Assembly (NCBI GenBank): GCA_029964075.1
Contig: CM057135.1
Span: forward strand, 26,649,366 to 26,713,365
Origin: Patiria pectinifera
Taxonomy: Eukaryota; Echinodermata; Asteroidea; Valvatida; Asterinidae
Direction: 5' to 3'
Length of the DNA: 64,000 nucleotides
This document shows, in pieces, positions 20,575 through 31,735 of this stretch. The notes beneath the pieces are model-generated. The model did not search any database. It saw nothing but the letters and a program-made list of their open reading frames with translations, and was not told the origin of the DNA. The translations under genes were made by a program, and so were the position numbers. The number at the start of each line of letters is the position of its first letter. The stretch's first letter is position 1.

Positions 20575-23500
20575 GTAAGCAGATGATGTTCGCTGAACAT
20601 TTGACGATCCAAAATACTGCTTTAGGACTCGTCTTGGTAGTTAGAACTTTGTAGGAAACCTGCTAGCCCCATAAATGTGGCCAATTTACCGGACTACCTC
20701 TGTAAAGACGGCCACACTGGCACCATCTTAAGTGATGATTAGGATAGACGCTATTTTTTGCAATTTTCACTTTCAGACTTTGCTGCTAGTTTATTTACAT
20801 TTTGTACGTGATCGCACCTTAGTAAATGCTAGCAATGAAAACACATATGCGGTTCCTCAAAAATATACTTTTCATGTAATTCCCAGAGGAAATTTTGAGG
20901 CTCGCTGTTGTGCACGTTTGAGTGTAACTAAATTCCAACACGGCGATGTTAACGGGCAATGCTTGCTGGTAGCATGACCTGCGGGTCATCATGTTAGCTT
21001 TTAGTCACGCGGTGCGCGCCCGGCTCGGCGGCTGTTGCTTGACTTTATAATCCTTAGTGTACTGTGTGCCCTCATGCGCATATGGACCCTCATGCTTACT
21101 ATGCACCGAGGATTACTCAAGCAACAGCCGCCGAGCCGGAGGCGCGTGCTGCGTGACTGACAGCTAACAAAAACAACGTCCTACTCGTCACTTGAGATGG
21201 GGCCGGGACAGCCTTCATTACGGAGGTAGTCAAGTAACTTAGCCACATTTATAGGGCAAGGAACCTACATTCTCCACTTGAGGGAGATTGACAAGGAGGC
21301 TTACAATGTAGTTCTGACCTTATGACCTTTGGTCTGGATCTTTGTATTAAAGGGAAAATACAACATTTGCAAACATCAAAAAATAAAACTACCAAATCAT
21401 TTTGAAACACCTTGCTGGACTGTTAGTGAATAACAGTGTAAAGCATCCTGTAAAATCATGGCACCTGGTATACTGTCATTTTCAAGAAAAGTGGTATTTT
21501 TGTATCAATTTCCAACGCTGATCGGCCGATCAGCGTTGGAAAAAACTGGCTTTTTTTTTCAAATACTGGCCCCAATTGACAATCGCACTTGTTTGCAATC
21601 GATTACAAACCTATGAACGGGTACGAGCCAGCTAGACTGGTTCCCTGACCTTACTATTCCCCAATGTATGTAAACTACTCTGTTTCTTCTTATATGGAGT
21701 CAGGGAACCAGACTACAGGAAAATGATTGTTTTTCTTGGTTTTATAGCATTTTCGAACCTAAAACCTCAAAAAAGTCAGTGTAACTATATTTGCTATATA
21801 TTTCCAACTCCCCAGTTCCATCCATTTCTGAAAATTACAGCAAAAGCAAATGATGTATATTCCCTTTAAACAGGATTTTTCCCTTTTTTCCCCCAGGTCT
21901 TAAATTAGCTGAGGGGGATGATGGCAGTGCACTGCTGCGCGTCAGTCACCTGCCACCCATCGTGCTGAACTTCCAGTACCCCGAGGACTACCCATCCAAG
22001 TCGGCACCCTCCTTCACTCTGTCCTGCAAGTGGCTGAGTGTGGATAAGGTCAGGCAGGACAACTTGAAGTTTCTGTAACTTCTCGTGAATTGTTTAAACT
22101 GTGGCCAATGATAACAGAGTTGTATTAAGTCCATCACAAGCCAAGCACTAGTCAATCGCTAGTCAATCACAAGTCAATCATAAGTCAATCACAAGTCAAT
22201 CACTAGTCCAATTGCAAGTCAATCACAAGTAAATCACAAGTCAATGAAAAGTAAATCACAAGTCAAGCACAAGTAAATCGCAAGTCAATCACAAGTCAGT
22301 CACAATTCAATCACAAATATTCACAAGTCAAAAACAAGTTTGATCACAAGTCCATCACAAGTCCATCACAAGTCCATTACAAGTCCATCACAAGTCAATC
22401 ACAAGTCCATCACAAGGCAATCACAAGTCAATCGCAAGTCAATCGCAAGTCAAGCACAAGTCAATCACAAGTCAATCGCAAGTCAATCACAATTCAAATC
22501 ACCAGTCAAGGACACGTGGCGTGAGACCGGTTGACTTGTGATTGACTGTTGTAATTGACTTGTGAGGATTCGACTACGACTCGGTATGATTCAGGAGGAA
22601 TCACATTCAATTGTGTACTTTGACTCAGAGTGTGTAGGATCTGGCAGTCCAAGTGTGGCTCCGTGCATTTTACAGTTAACAAACTTTTTGACCTATGTTC
22701 AGAGCCGAGTGACAGCATTTCCCTTACAGTGATTGTCTAAATTACCAATTTCCAAGTTGAAGGATACCTACAATGTATAGTGTAACATACATTTAAGATG
22801 TGCACGTTTTGTTAATTATCATGTGAAACTTATGAAGACAGTGGTACGGGAACTGAACGCCTTCAGTCGCCTGTAACTTTCAAACTTTCAAAACTAGAGG
22901 GTGAAGTTGAATACAGACAGCAGTGTTTTCAAACTTTCTGGACAACTGACAAGGACTACATACCATTCAATAAGCATTCACAAAAACTCTTGCATTTTAT
23001 TTGAATATTTTACTCTTTTGACCTTAGTGTAGTGTTTAAAGACACGTGTGAATATTGGAGTTGATATCATATATTCTGCTCCCAAATTTCTCCAGTTGTC
23101 TCAGCTTTGCTCCCATCTGGATCGCATCTGGGATGAGAACCGTGGCGAAGTCATCATCTTTCAGTGGACTCAGTTCCTTACCGACGAAAGCCTTGGCATC
23201 TTGGGCATCCAATCCCCCCTGTCGTTAGACTTCCGGAGGGTCTTGCGTTCGAACTCGGTGGAGGCGGGCGGGTCCTCCAGAGACGAAAGAACGGACCAAG
23301 CTTCAGGAAACGATTCGGAAGACCAGAACAAGAGAACTCCTCTTTCCGATAGCGAGAGAGACCCAAATCTGAGCAATTTAGATCCCCGCGCCGTCCAAGA
23401 CATCGGCAGTGGGAGTTTACTGTTACTGACGCTGATAGAGCACAACAGGGCAGAGCGCCAGAGGGTCTTCGATAACTCGTTGTACAGTTGCCTGGTGTGC

Positions 23501-26500
23501 TTCTGCGAGAAGCTGGGCTCCTACTGCATCAACTTCCAAGGGTGCAACCACGTCTACTGCAAGGACTGCGTCAGGGGATACTTCCAGGTTCAAATCGAAG
23601 AAGGGAATGTGAAGGCTCTAAACTGTCCTGATACGGAGTGCGACTCGCCTGCAATGCCTTCACAGGTATTGCTTTTTTTTTTCTTTGGTCAGACAGTTAT
23701 AACAGAGGATCTAATCCTTTTCAGGCCAGGGTTTCAGATTCCGTAATAGCTTCATTTCCAAGAAGTTGGGTATAGGTTTTGATCACATGATGTCAAAGTG
23801 TCATGTGACTATCCAGTTTACCCATGATTGGCCATCACTGCAGTATAGGCAAGCGTTTGATTAGCAACCACATTGTTTCGCGTTAGCTAGATAGAAGGGC
23901 TTATTTTCATGGAAAATAACTGAAATGATAATTGATAAATAATATTTGATAAAGTAAAATTGTATAATGGTCACTTCCTGTGCTGAGCTTAGGAGACTGA
24001 AGAAACCTTTATAGGAGAGGAGAAATATTCAGATTTAGAAGTAAGAAGACCTTGGAATAATACTCCAGGAAAGAACAAATCAACATCAAGACGGGACTGA
24101 AAAACAACACACTATCATAAACCCAAGGCACCTTAGCCCTCTAGTGGTGACTTTTCTGAAATTTCTAATGTATCCTTTAGGTGCGTGAATTGGTCGGCAA
24201 GGAGTTGTATGCCACCTACGATCGTCTCCTGCTGCAGCGCACCCTGGAAGGCATGGACGACATTGTCTACTGCCCTCGTTTGTCCTGCCAGTGTCCAGTC
24301 ATGCGCGACAAGGAGTGCACCATTGCTGTGTGCTCTGCCTGCGCGTACCCTTTCTGCGTGAAATGCCGGATGGCATACCACGGTGTGTCTCCTTGTAGAC
24401 TAAGGAAAGGTGTGTACGACCCGATACTTGTTAAAGAAATAGTCCATCATTTGTAATTTGTGCATTTTGTTCGTTTGAAGCAACAAAAGTGCTCAAAATC
24501 TAAAGGAGGGTACTGAACAACTAACCTGATGAAGTTTCAGCTCGGTTTCAGCTGTATATTCTGAGAAAAACAGCATTCTAGGATCTCAATTTTAAATCAA
24601 AAGTTGCTGAATCATGTTTTGAATTGGGCCTCAATTCAGCGTCCGAGACACGTTCTCACTGAGCCGATTGCAGCTACGCGATGTCGCGCACTGATCCGAC
24701 GAATTTTAGCAATCGTGCGCGCTGGTGCGCCGTGCCAGTGCTTGCGCGCGCTTCGCCTAATAACAAAATGAGCTACTAATTTAAATTTCCTACGGTGGGT
24801 CTTAAGAAGCACCGTTGGAAGTGCCTTCTTTCGTTGATTTCTTCAAAATGACAGCTTGTCAGAAAGAATAATTTCACAGGGAGTTTAGTCCCCTTACTAT
24901 TTTTCAACCAAGTATGTTTTTCAACAATAATTACACCAGTTACTTTTCGGATAGCTGCACATGATGGACTATAGCTTTAAGTGTTATGGGCTTCCCTCTC
25001 AATGGTAAGAAAGAAATAATAATAATAATAATAATACAGAATATTTATAACGCGCTCTACCAAGATCACAGCGCCTAACAAAAGGGGGGAAAAACACAGA
25101 GGGGTCGGGTCAATAGAACAACAACAAAAACAACATTCAAGGGGGGAGGGATACAGGCATTAAGAGAGATCTGGGAAAAGGAAGGTCTCCGCCTCTCTCA
25201 GATCAACAGGAAGCGTTGGGGGAGGCCATTGGGAGAGACATTCAAAGGCATTGCTGACAATGCCTGACGCTCACGCGAAGACTCAATGGCTTTGTGCGCA
25301 TTCTCAATAAAATAACTTGTGCGAACTTTGCGCTATACACGTGTGAACCAGTATGCCTATATGCAGTGAGCCCCATCCAATAGGCTCTCAAAAGTGGTAC
25401 GAAAGCGCCCTCTCTTGATTGCGCAGGGAGTATAAAGTAAAATCATTTTCGGAGCCCCCAAGTGTAATGAAATATAAGGATGCATAAGTAGGAGTCGATC
25501 TTTTTCGGCTCATGACAACGCTGTGATATTGAAGTTGTACTTGACAACACTGTGATTTTGAAGCTATACCTGGTGTCATAAATAATGAAAGGTTTGCGGA
25601 AACACCATGTGGCAATAATTTCTCTACTAAGAGAATGGTTCTGAAAAGAACCAGAGATACAAACCCGACGTTCCGGTCAGTATGCTCTGACCGTCTTCAG
25701 GAGAGTGCCTAAACTCTAAGAAAGTGAATACTTAAGTAGCAAAAGGCAAAATCAATGAAGTGTGAAGTTGCATCCTGTGTGGATGCCAAGAAGACGGGAT
25801 CCTAGAGCAAGCTTGGTGCCCACTGAAGTGGAACAGTAGGATTGCGGTGTCAGTAGAGGGAGGACCTAGGGTATAGGAGACCCATCAGTCTAAGGTGGTA
25901 GCTGAGGACCTAAAGGTATAGGAGACCCAACAGTCTAAGGTGGTAGCTGAGGACCTAGGGTATAGGAGACCCATCAGTCTGGAGAAGTGGGAGCCAGATG
26001 TCATTGAGGTGAAACCCGATGTCTTGCGGAACTGTGTTGTCAGAGCATACTGACCGGAACGTCGAGTTTATACCTCTGGTTCTTTTCAGAACCATTCTCT
26101 TAGTTGAGAAATTATTCGCACATGGTGTTTCCGCAACCTTTCATTATTTAGTATCTCCACCATGCAAAGCCTCAAATCTTACTGGTGTCATAACATGAAA
26201 ATAACTTTGTCATGACAATAACTTTATACATGCATATGATTGGATATATTGAAAGACCACTAGCAAAAAAGGGGTTACTGGCACTGTTAGTACATATTGA
26301 ACGATGGTATGGTGTTGCAGGAGTAGCAGATGCGAACAACAAACTTTTTTTTTTTTTATTTTCAACAGAAGAGATATTGAAGCTGCGGAAGGAGTATGAA
26401 GAAGGGAGCGTGGAGGCGAGGGCCAAGCTGGAGCAGCATTTTGGCAAGCGTCTCTTCCGAGAGGTCCTGGAAGAGTTTGAGTCCCAGAAATGGAAGGAGG

Positions 26501-28011
26501 AGAACAGTAAAGAGTGTCCCAAGTGCCACACCAATATTGAGGTCAGTAGCCGGTGTTGTAGGCAAGTCCATCACAAGCCCAGTTACAAAACCATCACAAG
26601 CACAGTTACAAGTTCATCACAATCCCATTTACAAGTTCATCACAAGCCCAGTTACAAGTCCATCACAAGCCCAGTTACAAGTCCATCACAAGCCCAGTTA
26701 CAAGACCATCACAAGCCCAGTTACAAACCCATCACAAGCCCAGGTACAAGTCTATCACAAGCCCAGTTACAAGTCCACCACAAGCCCAGTTACTGATGAG
26801 TTACAAGTCTATCACAAACCCAATTACAAGTCCATCACAAGCTGCTGCTTTGGTGGGGGCCTACTTTCTCAATTTTCCATCAAAATTAGAGATACACAAA
26901 CTTTAGGGCACAACATCACATTACATGTCATCAAGTAAACCATAGGGGAAACTGACTACCTGACTAGGTGCATTATAATGATTTTTTAAAAAGGTGAACA
27001 AAGAAATTGACTTGAACGGGATTTGAACCTGCAAGCTTGAGACTGTGGGCCTGATCCCTGGCTACATGGCATATACTGGTTTATGACAAGCACTCTTGAA
27101 CAAAGACATTGCAAATTGGGAACCACCAACATCGGGCTGGATAGCTCAGATGGTAGAGCACCGGTACGGTATTCCAATGGTCGCAGGTTCAAACCCTACT
27201 CCAGTCAGTGTCTTTGTTCAACTTTTAAAGGTATTGTCCAACATTTGTAATTTGTGCATTTTGTTCGTTTGAAGCAACAAAAGTGCTCAAGATCTAAAGA
27301 AGGGCGCTGAACAACTAACCTGATGAAGTTTCAGCTCAGCTTTAGCTGTTTATTTCGTGAAAAACAACATTCTAGGATCTCGATTCAAACCAAAAGTTGC
27401 TGAATCATGTTTTGAATTGCGCCTGAATTCAACATCCGAGACACGTTCTTACTGAGCCGATTGCAGCTACGCGATGTTGTGCACTGATCCGATGAATTAT
27501 AGCAACCGTGCGCGCGTGTGGGTTTGTGCTAATGCTTGCGCACGTTTCGCCGATTAACAAAACGAACTACTAAGTTGAGTTTCCTATGGTGCTTCTTAAG
27601 AAGCACCGTTGGAAAGGCCTTCTTTTGTTGATTTCTTCAAAATGACAGCTTGCCAGAAAGAATAATTTCACAGGGAGTTTAGTCCCCTTGCAATCTTTCA
27701 ACCAAGTATGTTTTTCAACAACAATTACGCCAGTTACTTTTTGGATAGCTGCAAAGGATGGACTCTGGCTTTAAAGCTTACATATTTTATCGGTTACCTG
27801 CATGATTTCATTGCAGAAGATCGACGGTTGCAACAAGATGGCCTGCTCCCAGTGCCGCACCTTCTTCTGCTGGGTCTGTCTCAAGATCTTGTCCCACTCT
27901 GTCCCTTATCAGCACTACAACGACCCAAAGAGTCGGTGCTTCAACCAGCTTTTCAACGTAGGGGGACCCGCAGCTCGCGCTGCCGACGACGATGGATGGT
28001 TGTTCGTATGA
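20391..28011 (+). CDS. RNF14: RBR-type E3 ubiquitin ligase, RNF14-like (six exons)
   Basis: Exons 20391-20574, 21897-22048, 23096-23665, 24181-24409, 26369-26541 and 27817-28011 join in phase to 500 residues; human RNF14 has 474. Domains: RWD (about 10-135, starting DEVTALASIYEE), RING1 from C244 (CLVCFCEKLG), IBR (about 303-378, with YHGVSPC at its end), and RING2 from C428 (CPKC). The catalytic cysteine is C441 in KIDGCNKM, the GC(N/M) position conserved in RBR ligases, which form a thioester with ubiquitin before transfer. A short acidic end, ADDDGW, resembles the RNF14 tail. In vertebrates RNF14 is a cytosolic/nuclear ligase, described as an androgen-receptor cofactor and in clearing stalled translation factors. 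All splice sites are GT-AG; introns are full of repeats. Confidence 0.94.
20651..21268. mobile_element. foldback element in RNF14 intron 1
   Basis: Ends are inverted GTAGG..(A/T)CCT...CCC(T/C)ATAAATGTGGC with GACTACCTC nearby. A second inverted pair, CGGCTCGGCGGCTGTTGCTTGA, surrounds the centre. A piece of the terminal sequence recurs at 55563-55615. Confidence 0.7.
21347..21869. mobile_element. TTAA-flanked MITE, family K, copy 1
   Basis: TTAA at each side, termini AGGGAAAATACAACATTTGC and inverse. Near the left end is a perfect palindrome, CCAACGCTGATCGGCC and its complement (21519-21540). TTAA targets with AGGG termini are typical of Kolobok-type elements. Copy 2 is at 59388-59915. Confidence 0.8.
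21897..22048 (+). CDS. RNF14: RNF14 exon 2
   Basis: Follows a long pyrimidine tract and CCCCCAG. Encodes the RWD core HLPPIVLNFQYPEDYPS. The donor is GTCAGG, weaker than the others. Confidence 0.92.
22133..22565. repeat. 11-bp minisatellite in RNF14 intron 2
   Basis: Degenerate tandem units of CACAAGTCAAT, about 35 copies. The last 35 bp (22529-22565) are in inverse orientation, so the array end can fold on the main array. Confidence 0.85.
23096..23665 (+). CDS. RNF14: RNF14 exon 3
   Basis: From acceptor TTCTCCAG to donor CAG/GTATTG. Encodes the RWD end (LSQLCSHLDRIW), an acidic Ser-rich linker and RING1. Confidence 0.93.
24181..24409 (+). CDS. RNF14: RNF14 exon 4
   Basis: Acceptor TATCCTTTAG, donor GTGTGT. 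Encodes the IBR zinc-binding domain; ends in phase 1. Confidence 0.93.
24431..24980. mobile_element. TTAA-flanked MITE, family M, copy 1 (intron 4)
   Basis: Element 24435-24976 is 542 bp between TTAA sites. It matches 27229-27770 along its whole length in the same orientation. Confidence 0.85.
25015..25037. repeat. (AAT)n microsatellite
   Basis: AATAATAAT run followed by ACAGAATATTTATAACGCGCT, resembling the tail of a SINE. Confidence 0.6.
25578..26150. mobile_element. foldback element in RNF14 intron 4
   Basis: Arms of about 120 bp (25578-25699 and 26030-26150) are inverted copies containing TTGCGGAAACACCATGTG, AGAATGGTTCTGAAAAGAACC and GACGTTCCGGTCAGTATGCT. The middle holds about 2.5 copies of a 48-bp unit (GTATAGGAGACCCA.CAGTCT) at 25861-25982. 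Confidence 0.8.
26369..26541 (+). CDS. RNF14: RNF14 exon 5
   Basis: Acceptor TTTTCAACAG, donor GAG/GTCAGT. Encodes the charged helix between IBR and RING2 and the first RING2 cysteines (C428, C431). Confidence 0.92.
26562..26845. repeat. 23-bp minisatellite in RNF14 intron 5
   Basis: About 12 units of CCATCACAAGCCCAGTTACA + AGT, beginning 20 bp after exon 5. Long ORFs here are read-through of the array. Confidence 0.9.
26992..27223. mobile_element. two inverted tRNA-like arms
   Basis: Right arm 27135-27206 on the plus strand has a 7-bp tRNA acceptor stem (GGCTGGA/TCCAGTC), a D arm (GCTCAGATGGTAGAGC) and a T arm (GGTTCAAACCC). The anticodon stem is broken, so it is not a functional tRNA. The left arm repeats the same T-arm region and flank (GTGAACAAAG..ATTGACT) inverted. 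Confidence 0.7.
27225..27774. mobile_element. TTAA-flanked MITE, family M, copy 2 (intron 5)
   Basis: Element 27229-27770, 542 bp, TTAA on both sides, ends 45 bp before exon 6. Termini AGGTATTGTCCA and TGGACTCTGGCT are weakly inverted. Confidence 0.85.
27817..28011 (+). CDS. RNF14: RNF14 exon 6
   Basis: Acceptor ATTTCATTGCAG. Encodes the rest of RING2 with catalytic C441 and the FFCWVC zinc ligands, ending at TGA 28009. Confidence 0.93.
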   Translation, partial: KIDGCNKMACSQCRTFFCWVCLKILSHSVPYQHYNDPKSRCFNQLFNVGGPAARAADDDGWLFV

Positions 28012-28571
28012 TATTGACTGCAATCAATGACAGAGAAGCTTACGTTTAACGGCTGTACTTGTGGAGTACTTGTTGAGGTCCAAGTTTGTCTTCATAATCT
28101 GATTTTATGGTGTATTAAAGAATGAAGCCCATCCACAAGGGCATTTAAGTCCATTTTTAATGGTCATTAGTGAATTTGAAAGCCCCCCCCCCTCCTTTTG
28201 CGTAAGTGCATTTCTAATTCGATATTTGTCTGTTATTAGGCCTATTTATAAACTATAGTCTTAGTATGCAATGGTCACCAAATGGACCGAAAACAAAAAT
28301 GGAAAATAATGGGGAAAATGGGTTAACTTTAATTGTGAGTTTAACTCTCAAAATCTTGGCATTACCATTTGAGTAGAAAATCACACACAAAAAAGTACTC
28401 AAAATGTGCCTAAGTTCAATACGTACTAAAAATAGTTGTGGTCGAAAGTGTTAAAATAAGTTTAATTTGAATTGTTGAGTGTTTATCTTTCAAAGACCTG
28501 ACAAAACCATTTGATTAGAAATCACACTTCCTAAGTAAGTATTCAAACTGAATTTGTGCCTTAGTTTAATT
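28012..28571. other. RNF14 3' flank
   Basis: Probably contains the 3' UTR; I see no strong AATAAA directly after the stop. A C-run is at 28184-28194. Confidence 0.35.
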
Positions 28572-28805
28572 TAGGTTTTTCCGGCAATTTTAATGGATTT
28601 TTCATTCAAATTCACCAACTCTGTCATTCAATTTCATCCACGAACAATTTCAAACTCTTTTTAACAAAACCAATTTAGTTATTCACCATACAATTTTGAA
28701 ATTTGGTCACCCTGTTTAGTCACCGGGTCAAGAATATTCGTCATTACAGATCAGATTTGTTTAAGCTGTTGCTGAGTGGCAGCAACGAGTAATGAATGCA
28801 TCACA
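28572..28805 (+). mobile_element. GGTTTTCCCGGC MITE, truncated copy
   Basis: Matches the left half of the copy at 60869-61340 (CAAATTCACCAACTCT, AACAAAACCAATTT, TTTGGTCACCCT, GCTGTTGC.GA.TGGCAGCA). Confidence 0.75.
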
Positions 28806-28927
28806 TTCATGCAATGGAAGGAATGGTTTCAATACCATAAATACCAAAGAATGATTTCAAACATTCATTATTTGTGTATTACTGGGTAGCTTACTATAGA
28901 TATAAAGAATTATCAAAGTACAAATAC

Positions 28928-30361
28928 TGTGGCGAAACAGGGGTACAGGTATATGTAGACTTGTGTAGGAGTCTAGGTCATAGGAATAATTTATGCGCGT
29001 GATCTAGGACATCCGGTGCGTGCTTATAATACCGCAGTGCGCGTGGGCCAATCAGCAATAAATTGTGCTGCGTGATCAGGAGATTAATAATTCATGGTGT
29101 ACAGTGACCAATCAGTATCGCGTATTCGGAAGACTGTGCGCGAATTAGCACGCTTTAGCGTGGGGTCTTGAGATCATCTCGTTAGTTCGCAAGATGGCGT
29201 CAATGCAGTAGGAACGCGTTCTGGTGCTGTTGCCAAGTCGCAAGAAGCCAAGCTTCGGGGTTCAGGGACGAGTCAAGTCGCGGTGCCGTTGCTGGGGTCT
29301 TCGTTGCTGTTGCGTACTCCCCGGTCGGGAGTAGGAGCTCATCTCTGACGGTGGACGCTCTGGTGCGGCTGGGTTCGGGAGTTGATGCTCTGGGTTTAGC
29401 TAGCATTAAGCTAAGTGTTGTCTAGTTTATATTGAGTGAAGTTGTAGCTCAAGGTCTGTTATTCAGTGTCGATCACCAATGATAATTGGGGACAAAGATT
29501 AAGATGGAATACTAGTTGTGAAATTAAGGCTGTTTATTGTGTCTTGATTAGTGCTGGAACAAAAGGGCTGGGAGTTATAGAACTTGGTTTGAGAGGCTGG
29601 TGAGACTGTGATTCGGTGGTAGATTGCTTGTCGTGGGTTGGACACCATCCGGTGGGGTTTTACGACTGAGGCGATCATTGCCGATGATCATTGAGCTAGC
29701 TTGCCTGACGATCAGAGATTATATTGTATAAGTTCATTATCATGTGGTGCAGTTGACCACGTGAGGGTTACCTAAGGCTACGTTTACTACAAAGGGTGCA
29801 GTTGACCCTTGTTACAAGCAGTGAGGGTTACTGTCTATATGTGAGATATTCATCGCCTCGTTAATTGCTGTTATTGTGCATTATTGTAGAATATTGTTAA
29901 GCTGCAATTATTTACAATAATCTATTGATGATTAAGATTCTTGAATAAATCCTATCGATAATCGTCTTTGGAATCACTAGTCTCTGTGAGGTTTACTCAG
30001 GTTCACTGTGAGGTTTACTCATGTTCACTGAGGGTTACCTAGGTCTGCCGTGAGGGTTACCCGAGTTCACCTTGAGGCCTATTGTCGCTACTTGTATTGC
30101 TCTAATTACATTCAATTGATTACTCAATCACAAAACGGTGGTATATTTCCACCAAACGAACAGCCCCTAGGCTTAGTCCGCCGTTCGTTAATTGTCCCCC
30201 CTTGCGTATGGGTAGCCGCTCACCCGTTCGTTAGGCTAATAAATATTTTTGTGGTATAATAGGAGTTGGCTAGAGTCCTGGGATAAATAAGACCAGTCCC
30301 CCCTGGGTTCTGCCAATCACCGGTTCCGCCACAAATAGTGTCAGGGGTCGGTTTCGCCACA
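28928..30361. mobile_element. LTR retrotransposon remnant (near-solo LTR)
   Basis: Begins TGTGGCGAAAC and ends GTTTCGCCACA, a perfect 11-bp inverted terminal match, with ATAC flanking each side (28924-28927, 30362-30365). An internal CCGGTTCCGCCACA at 30320-30333 looks like the true 5' LTR end, followed by AATAGTGTCAGGGGTCGG, which resembles a Ty3/gypsy primer-binding region, then only the last bases of the 3' LTR. Confidence 0.7.
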
Positions 30362-30389
30362 ATACTCAAGCTTTGATAAGAACTCAGTT

Positions 30390-30490
30390 TGATCGCTTCA
30401 GGTTGGCGTAGCGGTACTTTTCTCGCCTTCCATCGCTGTGACCCGGGTTCGAATGCCACCCGGGTTCGAATGCCACCCGGGACAATATGT
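30390..30490 (+). mobile_element. truncated tRNA-derived SINE with doubled B-box
   Basis: AGGTTGGCGTAGCGGTACTTT head as at 33983, then two consecutive copies of an 18-bp unit, CCGGGTTCGAATGCCACC. The SINE body after the tRNA part is missing. Confidence 0.7.
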
Positions 30491-31569
30491 GGTAAGGGGA
30501 GGATTTATTTTATTAAGCATGTAATGCGTGAGGGGTTTTTAATTGTAAATTTTTTTGACTTTTTTTAAAGACTTTTTTTCAAGACCCTATTTTCTGAAAA
30601 TTTGTCGGATTTTTTGTGTTTCTTTTGAACATTTCGAAAAAAGCTTTATGTACGGAAGCTCTTGAGGAAAAGAAACGCTTCGGATTTTTTTGTTAGGTTG
30701 AAAGAAGAGATATTTCAGAGAAAATACTGTACAAACATCTGTCTGATCTTTGCTACTTCGCGTCTTTTCAGAATTATTTGTCTTGTTAAGAGAAATAAAT
30801 GAGCAATGCGTGAAACTAACATGTATTGAGCAATTCATTGTAATTTTGATGTTTGCAAATTAATGTTTACAGATCTAATATCTCCCACAACACGCAAAAG
30901 ATGTGGCATGGTAGAATTAGACAAACAAATGGTCAACCCTTTTACCTCCTTGAGTGATTTACTAGGAACATTTATAACTCTTGCAAATTTGCAAAATCCA
31001 ACACCATACGGTAACTCAACACCCAAATCTGTGGGACTGTATGGTGGTAAGCCTTACCCCATATACAGCTTAATCAGTTTACTAGTGCAGTACTCACTCC
31101 AACAGATTCCAACAAAGCAGGCAGTTGGATTTTGAAGGGTTTCAACCGTTTGAGTGGTTGGGGTTGATTCAAAAGGGAAAAATCTCATATACGGACACCA
31201 TTTTTTTTCCCAATAAATTTTTAGGCGCCAAAGAGTTACATCCCATATGGTTCTTTCCTCTATATATTACTTCCTCGACTCTCACCCTCGAGGGGAGAGG
31301 GCGCCCTCCTTTAGTTAATCAGTTACTTACTTCATGGACATCCATGGGAATCGAACATGGGAGGGGAGAAACTTTCATTATCAAACACACCAACCTTACC
31401 TGCTGGACCACGACCATTTGTTTATTTGTCTGTTTTACTTGTCTATTTGTTGTATTTAAGGTATCCATTGAAGTAAGAGTAACGAATGTCTAATGAATTA
31501 AACATCCATGAGAAATAAAATATTCATGAAAAATTAAATATCGAGGTATTGCCGTGTTATTGGCTGGTA
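30491..31569. other. no gene seen
   Basis: AT-rich sequence. ORFs at 30587-31493 show no family features or splice signals. Confidence 0.4.
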
Positions 31570-31735
31570 CGTTGTCACACTGTTATTTCGGTTTTGTACT
31601 TTTTATATGAACCTAGCAACCAGCTGTGAAAAAAAAATTGAACAAGTTGTGTAATATTTTACACAAGTTTACACAACGGGTTGCTAGGTTCATATAGTAC
31701 ACAACCGTCTGATTTTTACACAACCGAAATAACAG
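31570..31735. mobile_element. imperfect foldback element
   Basis: Arms of about 45 bp: CACTGTTATTTCGGTT and ATATGAACCTAGCAACC against their inverses, 31575-31623 and 31677-31735, with an internal ACACAAG.TTACACAA stretch. Confidence 0.7.

Noticed and set aside
24519-24580. Hammerhead ribozyme-like CTGATGA...GAAA
   Set aside because: The stem between the two core boxes does not close at the right positions, and no closing stem I/III was found.
26396-26938. Long ORFs running from RNF14 exon 5 into intron 5
   Set aside because: Open only because the 23-bp minisatellite lacks stops; exon 5 ends at a GT donor that joins in phase to exon 6.
27135-27206. Functional tRNA gene
   Set aside because: The anticodon stem does not pair, and the sequence is part of an inverted-arm repeat.
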